A stretch of 64,000 bases of DNA from Physcomitrium patens (Eukaryota; Streptophyta; Bryopsida; Funariales; Funariaceae): positions 9,969,414 to 10,033,413 of the forward strand of contig NC_037260.1 in NCBI RefSeq assembly GCF_000002425.4. Reading direction: 5' to 3'. The first letter of the stretch is position 1, and each line of letters begins with the position of its first letter. Below the pieces are notes generated by a model that searched no databases, had not been told where the DNA came from, and worked only from the letters and a program-made list of their open reading frames with translations. This document shows, piece by piece, positions 1 to 11,662 of this stretch. The translations under genes were made by a program, and so were the position numbers.

Positions 1-704
1 TATACTAAAATCCAGATATCTCTTAGTTGTATTATTAGATTAATATAAAATTTTACACACATTTAGCACATCCAATCAATTAAGCACTATCAAATTTTGA
101 ATTATAGATATAATACCAAATTGCATAAGTTAATCAAGATTTTTAGCTTTAATTGTATTACATAAATTCCAAGTCACTGATGTAAATTTTAATTTTGAAC
201 AACAATTGTTAAGTCATTCCAAATCCTACAAAAAAAAAGCCTTATACTTTTAGAATAAGCTTAAAGCTAGCTCATGAATCTCAATTTCTGATCTTCAAAT
301 TCTCTCCTATTTTGCCTTAGGCACTCATTTTAGTAGCTAGAGGACTAATTTTCATCTTATCTCATAAATGGTTGACCTCTAGATATCAATCTAATCTATC
401 TTAGGAATTTTTTAGCCCAATCCTATCTTCAACTTAATTTTAATATCAACCATATTAATTATTTATCTCTTTTATTATATTTTTATTAATTTATGGCCTT
501 TCTAAGATACTAAAATAAATTCTACAATCTAAAAGGTAAAATTACTAGCCAATCTTTAATCTACTAGCTATTAAGAAGAAAAAAAAATATGATGCTTTTA
601 TAAAATCCATATTTATATGTCTTGAAATACTATTGAATCAAGATTATTAATATTAATTAAAATTTTATTTTTTATTATATTTTATCATATAATTATGTTA
701 CAAT
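1..704. other. AT-rich DNA, no gene seen
   Basis: Very AT-rich sequence with no open frame, RNA gene or recognisable domain. It directly precedes a decayed integrase on the + strand, so it may be the lost upstream part of that element, but no pol motif could be read here. Confidence 0.5.
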
Positions 705-1253
705 ACAACAATGGATGAATCAAGTTATAGAGTAATATTTGACATGTACCATCAACTATCATCAAGATGATTGGATAATTCTTTTGCCATTGGCAAAACT
801 TACATATAATAATTTGGTACATTTTTCTATTCAACAAATACTTATTTATTAATTATGGTTGTCATCTACAACTTGATACTTTTGACTTTTCAAAAATTCA
901 TAATCCTGTGGCAAAGGATTCGGCAAATTGTATGTTAGAGCTACATGCAATAATAAAGGTATAATTAAAAGAAGCTCAAGAATAATAAAAGATCAATGTA
1001 GATACTTATCACAAGGAATAATCACAATTCATTGTAAGTCACAAAGTGTAATTACTTTGTCCCAATATCAAGACTACTTGTCTTTAAGACAAGTTAGACT
1101 ATTATAGGCTCGAACCTTTTTTTAATTAATAAAAATTTAATTATATTTCTTATTGATTACATCTATTAGAGTCTATGAAGATCCATTTTGTATTCTATAT
1201 ATCTCTTTTTGAGCCATATAAGACAATGAATATCTAGAGGGAAAAAAAAAAAC

Positions 1254-1284
<31 letters not shown>

Positions 1285-1480
1285 CACATCTTCTTATAAA
1301 AGTGGATAATAATCAAAAGTTTGACGTAGAAGAAGTCTTACATTCAAATTAGTGCCAAAATAGATTAGAATATCTTGTTTATTGGTAAAAATATATTAGT
1401 AATGAATGCATATAAAAGCCAACAAAGAATCTTATAAATGCAATAAAGAAGGTTGATGCTTTTTATTGACAACATCCATC
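705..1480 (+). mobile_element. Ty3/gypsy chromovirus relic: integrase C-terminal part and chromodomain (family D)
   Basis: From 709 the + strand reads as the C-terminal half of a gypsy integrase with scattered stops: the stretch around QDDWIILLPLAKLTYNN (about 770-820), then the region before the chromodomain with a KLDY motif near 1090-1110 and MKIHFVFYIS near 1175-1205. After an A-tract (about 1241-1281) the frame resumes at 1283 as a chromodomain with the usual layout (acidic start, LEYLVYW core, then KPTKNL). Both domains recur on the - strand at 57.0-57.4 kb, next to the same LTR type. The copy is dead: several in-frame stops and the A-tract interrupt it. Confidence 0.85.
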
Positions 1481-2950
1481 AAAATTAAGATGAAGAATAG
1501 CAAATCTTTTCTATAAAAGAAATAAGATTTAGGGAAGATAGCAATCTATCTTGTACTCTTGTTTGTAACTTTTGTATATCTGTGATGATAAGAAGGTGGA
1601 AACCAACAATTAGTAGATCCCATTCAAGAACTTTCGCTTGTTGACTTATTAGATAAAATATTTTAATTATTATAACCTTCAAGATGACATAATTGAGATA
1701 AAGATCCTCAAGAATAACATATCTTTCCTTGAATAGATGATGAGATATAATATGTTTGATATCACAACCTTGAAAGAGATTCTTAATGTTTGGTGATTTT
1801 ATTAGAGGTAGGAACAATGTTGTTGTAATCTAAATATATTCATGTATGGAAACCTTACTTGACTTATTTTTCTTTGAACTTTTATTTAAGTTCTTTTTTC
1901 TTCTTACCAATCTAGTTTTTTTAATAGTTTTAGAGAAATTTTTCTACTTTCTTCGTTTTTTTTTTTTGAAATTTTTGTTAAATTTTATTTTATCTTTAAT
2001 CTTAACTTTATCTTTGGTTTAACCTAAAAACTTCTTTTATTTCTTTTACTTTCTTTTTAATCTTTGATTTTAATAGATTCAAAGTTATATTCATAGATGT
2101 AAGAAGAATTTTGACTTAGAGGTTGTATTTAGGTTTTTATTAAGGATAAATGGGAGTTTGGATTAATTGGCTGCCATTAACAGTGCTAACTTGGAGGATT
2201 AGATTTGGTGTTTGTTTAACTTTAAATTATTAGTTTTTAACTTGGACTTTGAAGACCTTAGCATATTAGGAGTTTTAAGATCCTAGCAAGAAATTGAAGA
2301 GTTGAATTAAAAACTAGACTTCAAGCTAAACATTTTACATCCAAAGATTGATAGAAATGAGTCTAAAATAAATGAGATATGGCTGATTAAAATCAGCAAA
2401 CTAAAACTAGGATTTTGAAGAAATTAGAATAATAGAGGGTTTTGGTTTTAAGCTAGAACTTGAGCTTCAAGACAAATTTGAAGCTCATTTTTTGTGTACA
2501 TGTCACTTGTGATGTAAAAAGCTTATGTCTAAAATCTCATTTCAATTGTAACTCTAACTTGAGAGAAATGAGGAAATTTATTTGTAAGTATCTAGGGTTT
2601 TGACTTTCAAAAGTATTTGATAAGGATTTGGTGATATCAATTGTTTAGCAACAAATTTACAACTGAATATTTGTATAATGATGATCAAAGGCATAAGTTT
2701 TATACTCCTAAATTTTAATCTTATTTGAATAGTTAGATCTTGAGATATGAATTTTCAAGCTTCAAGTTTGTTAGTTTATTACAAACATAGTTTTGTAAAT
2801 ACTCAAAGGAGAATTTAAGAAGATTTTGTGTATATTGGATCCAATTTGAATGTAAAGAGAGATCTTGCATCTTCCTACAACAATGCCTAACAATATTCTA
2901 AATATTTTATTTGAAGGAAGTTACAAAGGCCTCAACAATAATCAAATAAT
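1481..2950. other. Unrecognised AT-rich DNA splitting a family D element
   Basis: This stretch lies between the family D chromodomain and its 3' untranslated region. In the second family D copy (56.44-57.24 kb) the two are only about 600 bases apart, against about 1650 here, so roughly 1 kb probably arrived by insertion. The 110-codon open frame on the - strand at 1485-1817 resembles nothing known to me and is probably chance. Confidence 0.4.
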
Positions 2951-3660
2951 AAGGTGGTCTTTCTACCCTAGTATAGAATACTAAAAATGGTTGAGAAGAC
3001 CTATCAACCATCTTCAAAGAAAAAAAAGATCAAAGTATGTAGAAAATATAATTTATTGCATCTTGAATTTCTTCAATATATGATGATTATTCTTCATAAA
3101 AATTGTCTTTAGAAGAGGGAAGATGTCATAGACATACATATTTACTCTAATATTTATCTATATGATTAAATAGAAGCAAATAAAAATAGATTTATTTCAT
3201 AATATTTTCTAAAAATACTTTTTGAAAACTTCATAGATGTCGCTTTGACTTTACATGTATTTGTAATTGATTGATAGGTTAAAAATATAGTCAAAAGTTA
3301 ACTTCATGCTAATAGCTTATACAACAAGTTAACTATGTAGTGTATATATAGAAAACTTATCTTGCAAGTTAAGATATATGTTTTCCAAGGTCTTATATAA
3401 CATTGTCATGTGGTTTCTAATTAAAAGTATATATGGAGGCAAGAGTGAAGCCTTCTTGATTCTTTTCAATGCCTTTTAAGTCCTTAGTCTTATTTCAAGA
3501 TTTTCTAATCTTCTTGTATTTGGCAATAGCCATTCTAATTTAATATTATATCATCTTTGAGTGATTTATTAGTCTTTTTGAGTGACATAAGAATGTATTG
3601 ATATTTTAGTTATTTGAGGTTCATGTCTTTGATAGATATGAGATTTGTATTTCAACCTAT
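2951..3660 (+). repeat. Family D 3' UTR, polypurine tract and LTR
   Basis: 2955-3123 matches, in inverse orientation, the sequence between 56.45 and 56.61 kb. A purine tract (AGAAGAGGGAAGA, ending 3123) is followed at 3124 by TGTCATAGACATAC, the expected polypurine tract plus LTR start. The LTR can be followed to about 3655 by comparison with the - strand copy at 55.66-56.44 kb. A TATA-like run lies near 3431. It reads as the 3' LTR of the element whose integrase and chromodomain lie at 705-1480. Confidence 0.75.
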
Positions 3661-4254
3661 ATGAGAGTTGGAAGAAAATCAAAATCCCTCACAATCTATA
3701 GTCAATCAAACCTTCTTTTTAGAATTAAATTTTATAACTTTTTTTAAAAAATCAATCAAAGCCAAAAAAACCTACATGTAGTACCAGCTCTTACAATAAT
3801 GACTTAATCTAGAGCTTCAATCTTATCTATCCATAAAGAAGAAGACACTAGTACCTTAGTTAATTCATCTTATATTTTAGATTTTTAAAAAATCACTGGA
3901 GACAAAATTAAATTAATTTATAATAATATTAGAAAATTTATAAAGTTTGACCTTTTGGTAGAAGAATTATCATTTCAAAATTTTGAAGTTAAATATGAGC
4001 TAATTAATAATTCAAATAACCATAGTTAGGAAGTTCTCAAAATTCCTATATTTGAATTTCTTCAATAATACAATGATGTGAAAGAATTAAATCTAAAATA
4101 ATATGATTTATAGTTGAAATAAGTAAGTTGAAGGATAATATAATCTTTGATCAACTATAAAAAATTTCCTTGACTATTAAGAAATTGACTATTATAAAAA
4201 ATTTAATAAGCAAAGTCAAAAAGACTATTTTTTATATTAATATTATTTTAATTT
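3661..4254. other. AT-rich DNA with a possible degenerate primer-binding site
   Basis: No gene. Near 3798-3815 a stretch ending in TAGAGCTTCA resembles a worn version of the initiator-Met primer-binding site seen in plant gypsy elements. The rest has no readable domain. Confidence 0.3.
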
Positions 4255-5690
4255 AAGTTATGATTCAAAAAACCTTTATGGATGGCTATTTGAAATATAA
4301 TCAAATTTCTACAATTTTTGACTAATTGCCATAGAATAGCTTTTATCACTTCCTATGGCATCTTTATTTTTTTTTAATCATATCTTTTGGGCTTTACAAT
4401 GCTCCTTCTACCTTTTAAAGAGCCATGACCTTTGATCTTTCATATTTGCTACAAAAATTTGTGACAATATTTATACATAATTTTATTATCCAATCAAATA
4501 CTAAAGACCATCTAAACCATGCAGAAGAAATCTTAAAAAGGTATAAAAGAATATTATGAAGAAGACAAGTCTCTTCAAAAGAACATAGGATCTTTGATTG
4601 CGAGTGGATTATAAGAAGGACAATGTTGTCTAAGTGACCTCAAATATAAAAAAGATAGTCAAAGGCTCAATAAAAATAATACCTCTAATTTCTTGCTTGT
4701 CCCAAGATACATCCAATTCCTCAAATGTAAACCTCTTCTTACTAAGATACTTATAATTCACCCATTATTAATCCAATCTAAGTAAAGTTTAGCTAATTCA
4801 GCTCAATTCACATTAAAAACTTCAAATTTTTGAATTTAATAAACAAAATTTTGAGAAAATGAAAGCCAAACCTAAAAAAAAAAAATAGTTCCTTATTGCA
4901 GCCACTGCCCTCAAAATCCTTGTCCACAAATTAGCATGGATCTTTCTTGGCATAGCTCTTTTTCTTCCATGCTAAGGTTTGTTGAAAAGCTAGCAACAAG
5001 ATCTAGTTTCTTTCAAAATCTCAAATCAAACCACATCAAAAATTCCAGCGACCCCCTCCTACATACTCCTACCTAAATAAAAAGAGAAATAAAATTCCAC
5101 TTAATATCAAAATTCCTATCCTAATCTTCTCCCAATATTTGCCTTGAACCATTATAGAATCACATATCTATCCTAAAAGATAATACCTTCAAAGCTTAAA
5201 TAATCCATTCAAGCCAACAATCTCGTATTCTAAATTCCATTCAAATTTGTAAATATATGAGCATTATATTCCTCTCCTCCTATAAATAAAGGTTATTATC
5301 TGCCAAATATCTTTGATTTCAAAAAAATATATCTAGTAGTACAAAAGAGGAACTTATTGGATTATGTGGTGTCCAAAGAAAGGAAGAAAACTTGATTATA
5401 AATATTATTATTTTGATATAAATAAGAGGATTTATAGCCGAAACACAACTACTTACGAATATTCAAAAAAAGAATATTTTTAAAGAATAAAAAAAATCTT
5501 GAGACATCTTTAATGATATTAAGAATTAATTTCCAATTATGCTATAAAAAATTACCTATTATTAATCTTAAAAGAAAATTGATCAAGTTTGAATGGAATA
5601 AAGAGTGTCAAGAAGTCTTTGATTAGATAAAGGCAACATTGAGTTCTTATTTTATATTAAAACCACCTAATAAGAATAACATTAATAGTA
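4255..5690 (+). mobile_element. Ty3/gypsy reverse transcriptase and RNase H relic, interrupted
   Basis: 4278-4533 reads as a gypsy reverse transcriptase palm: MDGYLKYNQI, then AFIT, a worn ALQCSF/FQRAMT segment, and LLQKFVTIFIHNFII where the two catalytic aspartates of the YxDD box have become His and Asn, then KDHLNHAEEI. The following domain resumes only near 5500-5680 (FEWNKECQEVF, then KATLSSYFILKPP, the RT to RNase H linker). The roughly 0.9 kb in between (about 4560-5440) is unrelated AT-rich DNA, probably a later insertion. Stops and lost catalytic residues show it is dead. Confidence 0.75.
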
Positions 5691-6235
5691 ATAGTAACTT
5701 AAAAAATAAAATTAAAATAATGGTAATAAAAATTAAATAAATAGTAAATAAATAAATAAAATTTTATAATATAAAATTTTTTAGTAAATTAGTATTATGA
5801 GTATAAGTTAATGGTAGAGATTTGCTTAATTACTTGGATAATTTAAGAAATATAAAGAGTGTATTAATTAAGATTTGAATAATAATTACAATTTTTAAAA
5901 ATTACATAGTTAATTCACTTATTGTAAAGTAGAATAAACTTTCAACTAGTGGAGGTTTGTTTTAGCTTGCAGCATATATATTTTTTATTTGTCAAAATGA
6001 TAAAATAATTAAGTTGAAAGAACTTTTTGATAAACTACATTTACAATGGTATTTTTATCTTCATTATTTTCAAGATATAATATCTTGATCATATTCAAAG
6101 AAATGCATTGTAAAAAGATAATATATAATTAACTATGTACAAATATAAGGATTCTAAAATCTATCCCTATATTTTTTAATAATTATCTTTAAAATTTATT
6201 AATAGTCATTATAAATCTTATTTTTATTAGTAACT
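5691..6235. other. AT-rich DNA, nothing recognised
   Basis: Extremely AT-rich, with short AATA-type runs near 5740-5765. No frame or motif could be read. Confidence 0.5.
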
Positions 6236-7190
6236 ATCTTTGCTACAACTTGAACAAAATCTTCGCAAATAATGGATATAATGTGATCATTGGAAGTAAA
6301 TCCAATTGTCTCTTGATTTTTATACAATTTAATAATTTTTACTTAACTCAATCACTAAGTTGCATACTGAATAGCCATGATCCATTACAAAATCTTTGAT
6401 GAGAAGCAATATTTTGTAATAATATAATAAGACATCTAACCTTTAGCTCTAAAAAAATGGTGGCAATCTAAATAGACTTAAACTATTCAAATATTCAATT
6501 ACATAATAATTACCATTATCGATACCATCTTCCATAATTGCTATATCTATGCTAAAATAAACATGTGAAATTTTAGAAAATCTCTCCATTGCATGCTTGT
6601 TTAGATCATCAATATTATAATTATCTACAAATAAAATTGACTTGTCAGTAAATATTCATCTCCAAGTATTTCATCTTCATTTAATCTTGAATAGATAACT
6701 TCAATCAAATCATTTTGATATTAGACCTACTTTCATATGTTTTGGAAGAATTACCATGTTTTTTAATAGATTTATAATTATTGATTTATTTCCAATCTGT
6801 AAATAGAAACCATTTTTAGATATATTACACAAAAATATTGTATTAAAAAAAATATCTCAAATGAGACACTCTTATATAATGCATACTTTTAAGAGATTTG
6901 CAGCAAATAATTGATTTTCATAAGATATATCTTTTAGATGTATATTTTCAGTCAACTTGCACACTTTAATGTTAGACCAAATCTTTGATCTTTTCAAAGA
7001 AGCATCAGCAATCTCTTCTCTTGAGTCTTTAATGACAATAAGAAGTATTTGCTGAAATTCTCCACCAAATACTACACTAATTCAATCAAATAGCTTGTTA
7101 ATGTCATTTATGTCTTAAAAAGTTCTATCAAGTGCCTCAACACAATAGCAATGTTGCATTAGTGTCTCATCTCAAATAATAAAGATTATC
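6236..7190 (-). mobile_element. Helitron PIF1-like helicase relic (C-terminal part)
   Basis: Read on the - strand from 7190 downward, the sequence gives successive pieces of the Helitron RepHel helicase in the right order: a worn DE box (DETLMQHCYCVEALDRTF), then VFGGEFQQILLIV, SREEIADASLKRSKIW, KVCKLTENIHL, and further on EYLNSLSLFRLPPF, LELKVRCLIILLQNIA, RFCNGSWLFSMQLSD. These correspond to PIF1-family motifs II and III and the later region that precedes the C terminus. Frame changes and stops show a dead copy. No Rep domain or Helitron ends were found, so this is a fragment. The match in order and spacing makes the family call firm although every segment is worn. Confidence 0.85.
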
Positions 7191-7250
7191 TTTTTTTATT
7201 TTTTATTTTTTGAGATGAGAATCTAATGCAACATTGTGTTGAAGAATCTC
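7136..7250. repeat. Imperfect inverted repeat at the edge of the Helitron relic
   Basis: About 28 bases at 7149-7176 (containing TTGCATTAG and CTCATCTCAAA) recur inverted at 7209-7236, separated by about 32 T-rich bases. Pairing extends outward over CAACACAAT with a 5-base gap. One arm is helicase coding sequence, so the other is an inverted duplicate of it. Confidence 0.8.
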
Positions 7251-7864
7251 AAATGTTTTTTATTTTTATTTTTTGAATCAAAAAAGTTATTTATGTAACT
7301 ATCTCATTAAAAAAAACTTAATACAATACTTCTTTCAAATTTTATTAAGACATTATAAAAAAATAAATTTAAGACAATAAAAAATAATATATTTATAAAA
7401 TTAAAAATTAAAAATTCAATTGGTCATATTAATAGTTATTTAAATTCAATAAATTATTACTTTAGTTGTAAAGATTATTTCATATACTTGTATAACATAC
7501 ATTAATTTTAAAAAAGATATAATACAAGATTTTTTGATAAAATAAAACCATATATTAGATATTTGGAATTTATTAGTGGCTAAAAATAAAGAAAATTTTA
7601 AGATTTTAAAATTATTTTTATAATATTTGTGCAAAAACCATATTTTAAAGGTATTAATTATTATTAATATAATTTATCATAAATTTATTTATCTCTAATA
7701 ATTAAGATTCAATTTTGGTTATTTTAGACAAAATTACTAAAATAGATCATTTATCTTACTTAAAAATATTTGTCTCATTATAAAAGAAGCAAGTTTTTTA
7801 TATATTTATTGCATTGTGGGACTTTTTGGAATTTTTTTATTTTAATGAATATTTTATGTGTATG

Positions 7865-7901
<37 letters not shown>

Positions 7902-9325
7902 CATAATTTTTTATCTAGTGTGTGCATTTATAATATTTTTTTATGAATTTTTTGATACCTAATATAAAACATTTATTATAACTAGATTAGAAATAGTTTT
8001 TTATTGTTAAAAAATTATTATTTTTATTATAGGTTCTAATAAACGAATAAATAAGTGCTTATAAGTTTTATCATTGGTACCTATTAATGATAATTACAAG
8101 CCAAAAAATTCTATTATCTCAACATTTTCAATAAAAGAACCTCAAGAGAAACTTTCACAGCTTTTATTAGAATATTAATACCCTTGAAGTGAACAAGACC
8201 CTACAGATCTTCGATTTAATTTTATTTCAAAAATTACATATTGTTCTACTTGTGCCATTATTATTTTTTGTATCCACACATTCTTTGATTCAATAACTTT
8301 TTTCAAGAGTGTTCTGTTATTGGATTGTTAAAATTTTAAAACAAACTCATATCCAACTTAAGCATAACCTATATTTAGAATATAAAAATTTATACTACAC
8401 AGATACAATCACAATATTGTTGCAAGAAAAATCTGCTAGGAATCAATTTTCTTTTAATAAAAATTTCTACAAAAAGAAATTTTAGTTTAAAACAATCATA
8501 GCATATATGTAATATGAATTAATAAATAGTTCTTCTAATATTGTATATGAAGAAAAAAATTGTATAAGATTTAAAAATTTATTTTTTGTTGATCAAATAT
8601 TGTTCTTTGTTTTGGCTCCAAAGATTCTTGTCTAAATAGTAGTTTTTGGAAAAGTCATGGCTTCTAAATTTCTTGTTTAGTAAGTGAACAATAAAATCAT
8701 AATGACATATTTTTAAAACTTAATATATTTCAGTATAGTAAAATCCAAGAAACAACCATTTAATTTTTTTATTTAATACATTGAACTATATTAAATATTT
8801 AGTGATTTTAAGGATATCTATTTATTTTGAAGAAATTTGCAATAGAAAAAACTTATATAAATAAGCTTTCTATGTATCTTATTAAAACTTATATTTTTAT
8901 ATTTATTTTATTCTTAAAAAGTATATAAATTTTAATAAGAGAAATCAAATATTATCTTAAGGATTTAGTATTTTATAACAGAATAGAAATTATTGTTAAG
9001 AATTTAATAGAATATAAGGTAGTATAAATTTTAAAAGAAATTAATACACATTTTTCAAAAAAAATAATTTAGGTAGATAAAAAATTAAAAATATTTTTAA
9101 ATTTCACTTGCATAATTTAAAGAATATAATTCAGGTGAATAATCCATCTTAATTATTAAAATATTATTATAGTTTATAAAATATGCTTAATATAACATAG
9201 TTTCAAGTGCTCATGTTTCAACAAATTGTAAAAATTTCATTGATTATAAATATTCGTCAATATCTTTATATTACTACACAGACTCAAAAGACATAAAGGT
9301 TTTGTAAATTTTTCCATAAGAAAAA

Positions 9326-9356
<31 letters not shown>

Positions 9357-10590
9357 TAGAACAAAAAAACATCATAATAAAGAAAGAAAATACCCTTAAA
9401 ATAAAATTTTACTAATTTACATAAAAACAAAAGTTTCATTAATTTTTACACTGATATAATTCTAATTTTTTAAAAACTTTCGAATTTCACATATGGAATT
9501 GCAATACTAGTTTGATTTTTTTATAGTTTCTTAGACACAAGTCAAGTACTAATTATTGTAGCATGAGGTCAATTCTTTAATTTTTTGTTTTATTTGTAGT
9601 TTCGTGTGAAATCAATTTTGTGATCCATCACCTCAAGTTATTGATTTTGATTATTATTTATGTAATTTTCAAAGTACAGATTCTTGTTTTGAGTAACGTT
9701 CCTGCAAGCGTGGTTACTTTTTTATTAAAATTTCTTTTGCAACGGCTTTCAAATAATTTACTAGAAAATAATGAATTTTCTTATTTTTAAATATTTTATA
9801 TATAACTAGTATTATAATTTATGGTTTAATAATTTTCTTCTAATTTTTTAATTTTATAAAACTATTATATAAGTTGGTTTTATAATTTAGTATTATTATT
9901 TTAAATATACTATTATTGTAATTTCTTTTTCAAGTATATCTTGTAAATTTTATCTTCAAATATGTTTTTGACTTTACTTTTAAAATTTTGAGGTAAAATT
10001 CATGTATCCCTAAAATATTAGAAATAAACAAATGAAATAAATTTGAATTTGCTTTCTCCCTCTATAAGTATGATTAAACAAATAGCATTTAATTTTAAAT
10101 TAGATCTAATTTAATTTTTTTTTTGCAAGATTATGCATGAATATTTTGGAAGATCACAAATTTTATTTCTTTTCTAAATTTTGATATGACACATGAGGAG
10201 CAGTATCAATTTCTTGAAAAACGTTGTTTAACATCTGATGTTTTTATAAAATCATTTATATCTTACAATAAGGTTCACTCCCTTATGTATTTTCTAACCG
10301 ATTGTATTATAAAGTGTCACCATCTTCTTGAATGAGATCATTAGATACATAGTAAATATTTGTTTTCTCAAACAACTACTTGTCCACTCTTAAAGCCTAG
10401 TCTAAACAACTACTCATGCATCTCAGAGGCTAATAAAACACCCCACTTATTGATAAAAAAATCACTTGTAAAAGAAACCCAGATCATGATGAATTTAAAC
10501 TTAAAACACAAGAAAGATATCTCCATATTCCATATCTGCATTTATTTTCTTATATTATATTTTAACCTAGATTTTCATGAAGTTTATAAC
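7251..10590. other. Gene-free AT-rich DNA with (TA)n
   Basis: No frame, RNA gene or transposon domain could be supported. Simple repeats include (TA)n at about 7868-7899 and 9337-9358, the latter after an A-tract. The short frame at 7446-7634 on the - strand looks like chance. Confidence 0.6.
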
Positions 10591-11662
10591 AATCCTCACA
10601 CACAAGTGGATATGCAAAGAGATTTTGAGCAATTTCTATTCATAGGGAATGCATCACCAATGAGAGGTTGCAATGGCATCAATTGTAATAAGATTGTAAA
10701 ATGGTGGGTCATCAATCCCCCACACAACCAAAGGAGAATCCTCTCTCTCCCCCAAATAGCTAACCCTAAAAAATGGCACCTAGGCTCTCCACCCACAGTG
10801 TTCCTGCTTTGGAAACATCATTGAAAAGCTTCAGAGAGGGTATAAATTACATACTATTAAAATATCACAGTAATAAGATACCACACAAACGAGGTAAAGC
10901 ATAGAGAATACAATATATTGGCAGCTAGGGTAAGAACCTGGAGGGGGGGGGGATGTTCCCAGAGGGGAACGATTTAGGGGAACGATGCTGAGGGAGTTCC
11001 CTGCGGTGGGAACACAGTGCGCACGAGGGGAATAAACCACCACCAGCCCACCTGGTTGCATGGCTTTGCCCCCCTCCACCCCGAGATGCCCATCGAGGTA
11101 CCCAAAATCAAACTGGATGCTATCGGGACGCCACCCAGGTGACCGAATATATGCGTCGTCGCCCCGTCGTTATGTATATTTGAGTCCCCGCCCCCGCCTC
11201 ACGCTGTCTGTGTGTGGAATTCGTTGCGCTAGTGGGAAGTGCTTCTTGTAATCGCGTTGTGCTGATTTGCAACTCGTTTTGGAACTGATTTGAGAGAGTA
11301 TTTTTTTCGGGAGCCGTGAGAAAATCCGGGGAGTGAGTAGGGTGGGATTGACGTGGTGAATGTGTTTTTTATTTTATTTGATTTTAAGTGAGTCAGTTGC
11401 GTCATATTTTGGAGGAAGGAAGGAGGATTTTGTAGAGTTTAACGGACACGCGAAGACATGAAAGCAGTGTTGGTGCTTCTAAGTGCGTATTGAGAGGGAG
11501 AGTATCTGGTGTTGAATTGTCGACGAAGAGGAAAAGTAGTTGGCAGAGGTTGTTTGTAGTGACGAGAAAGAGCGAATTGGGTAGAGAAGAAGGGTGTATG
11601 TCTGATAGTGCGGGTCTAGGGGAGGATTATCCAGGCATCGGGGTGCTAGAAAAGCCCTGTGA
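10591..11662 (+). promoter_or_regulatory. Upstream region and probable 5' UTR of the copper amine oxidase locus
   Basis: GC content rises sharply from about 10620, marking the edge of a gene island. Visible elements: a telo-box-like TAACCCTAAA near 10762, a G-tract near 10943-10952, and a TATA-like TATGTATATTTG at about 11171 followed by a C-rich stretch, so transcription could start near 11200. The 450 bases before the ATG chosen at 11663 contain other ATGs (for example 11459). No transcript evidence is available. Confidence 0.4.

Noticed and set aside
1485..1817. 110-codon open frame on the - strand
   Set aside because: No recognisable domain, AT-rich codon use, and it lies in DNA that interrupts a dead retrotransposon; probably chance.
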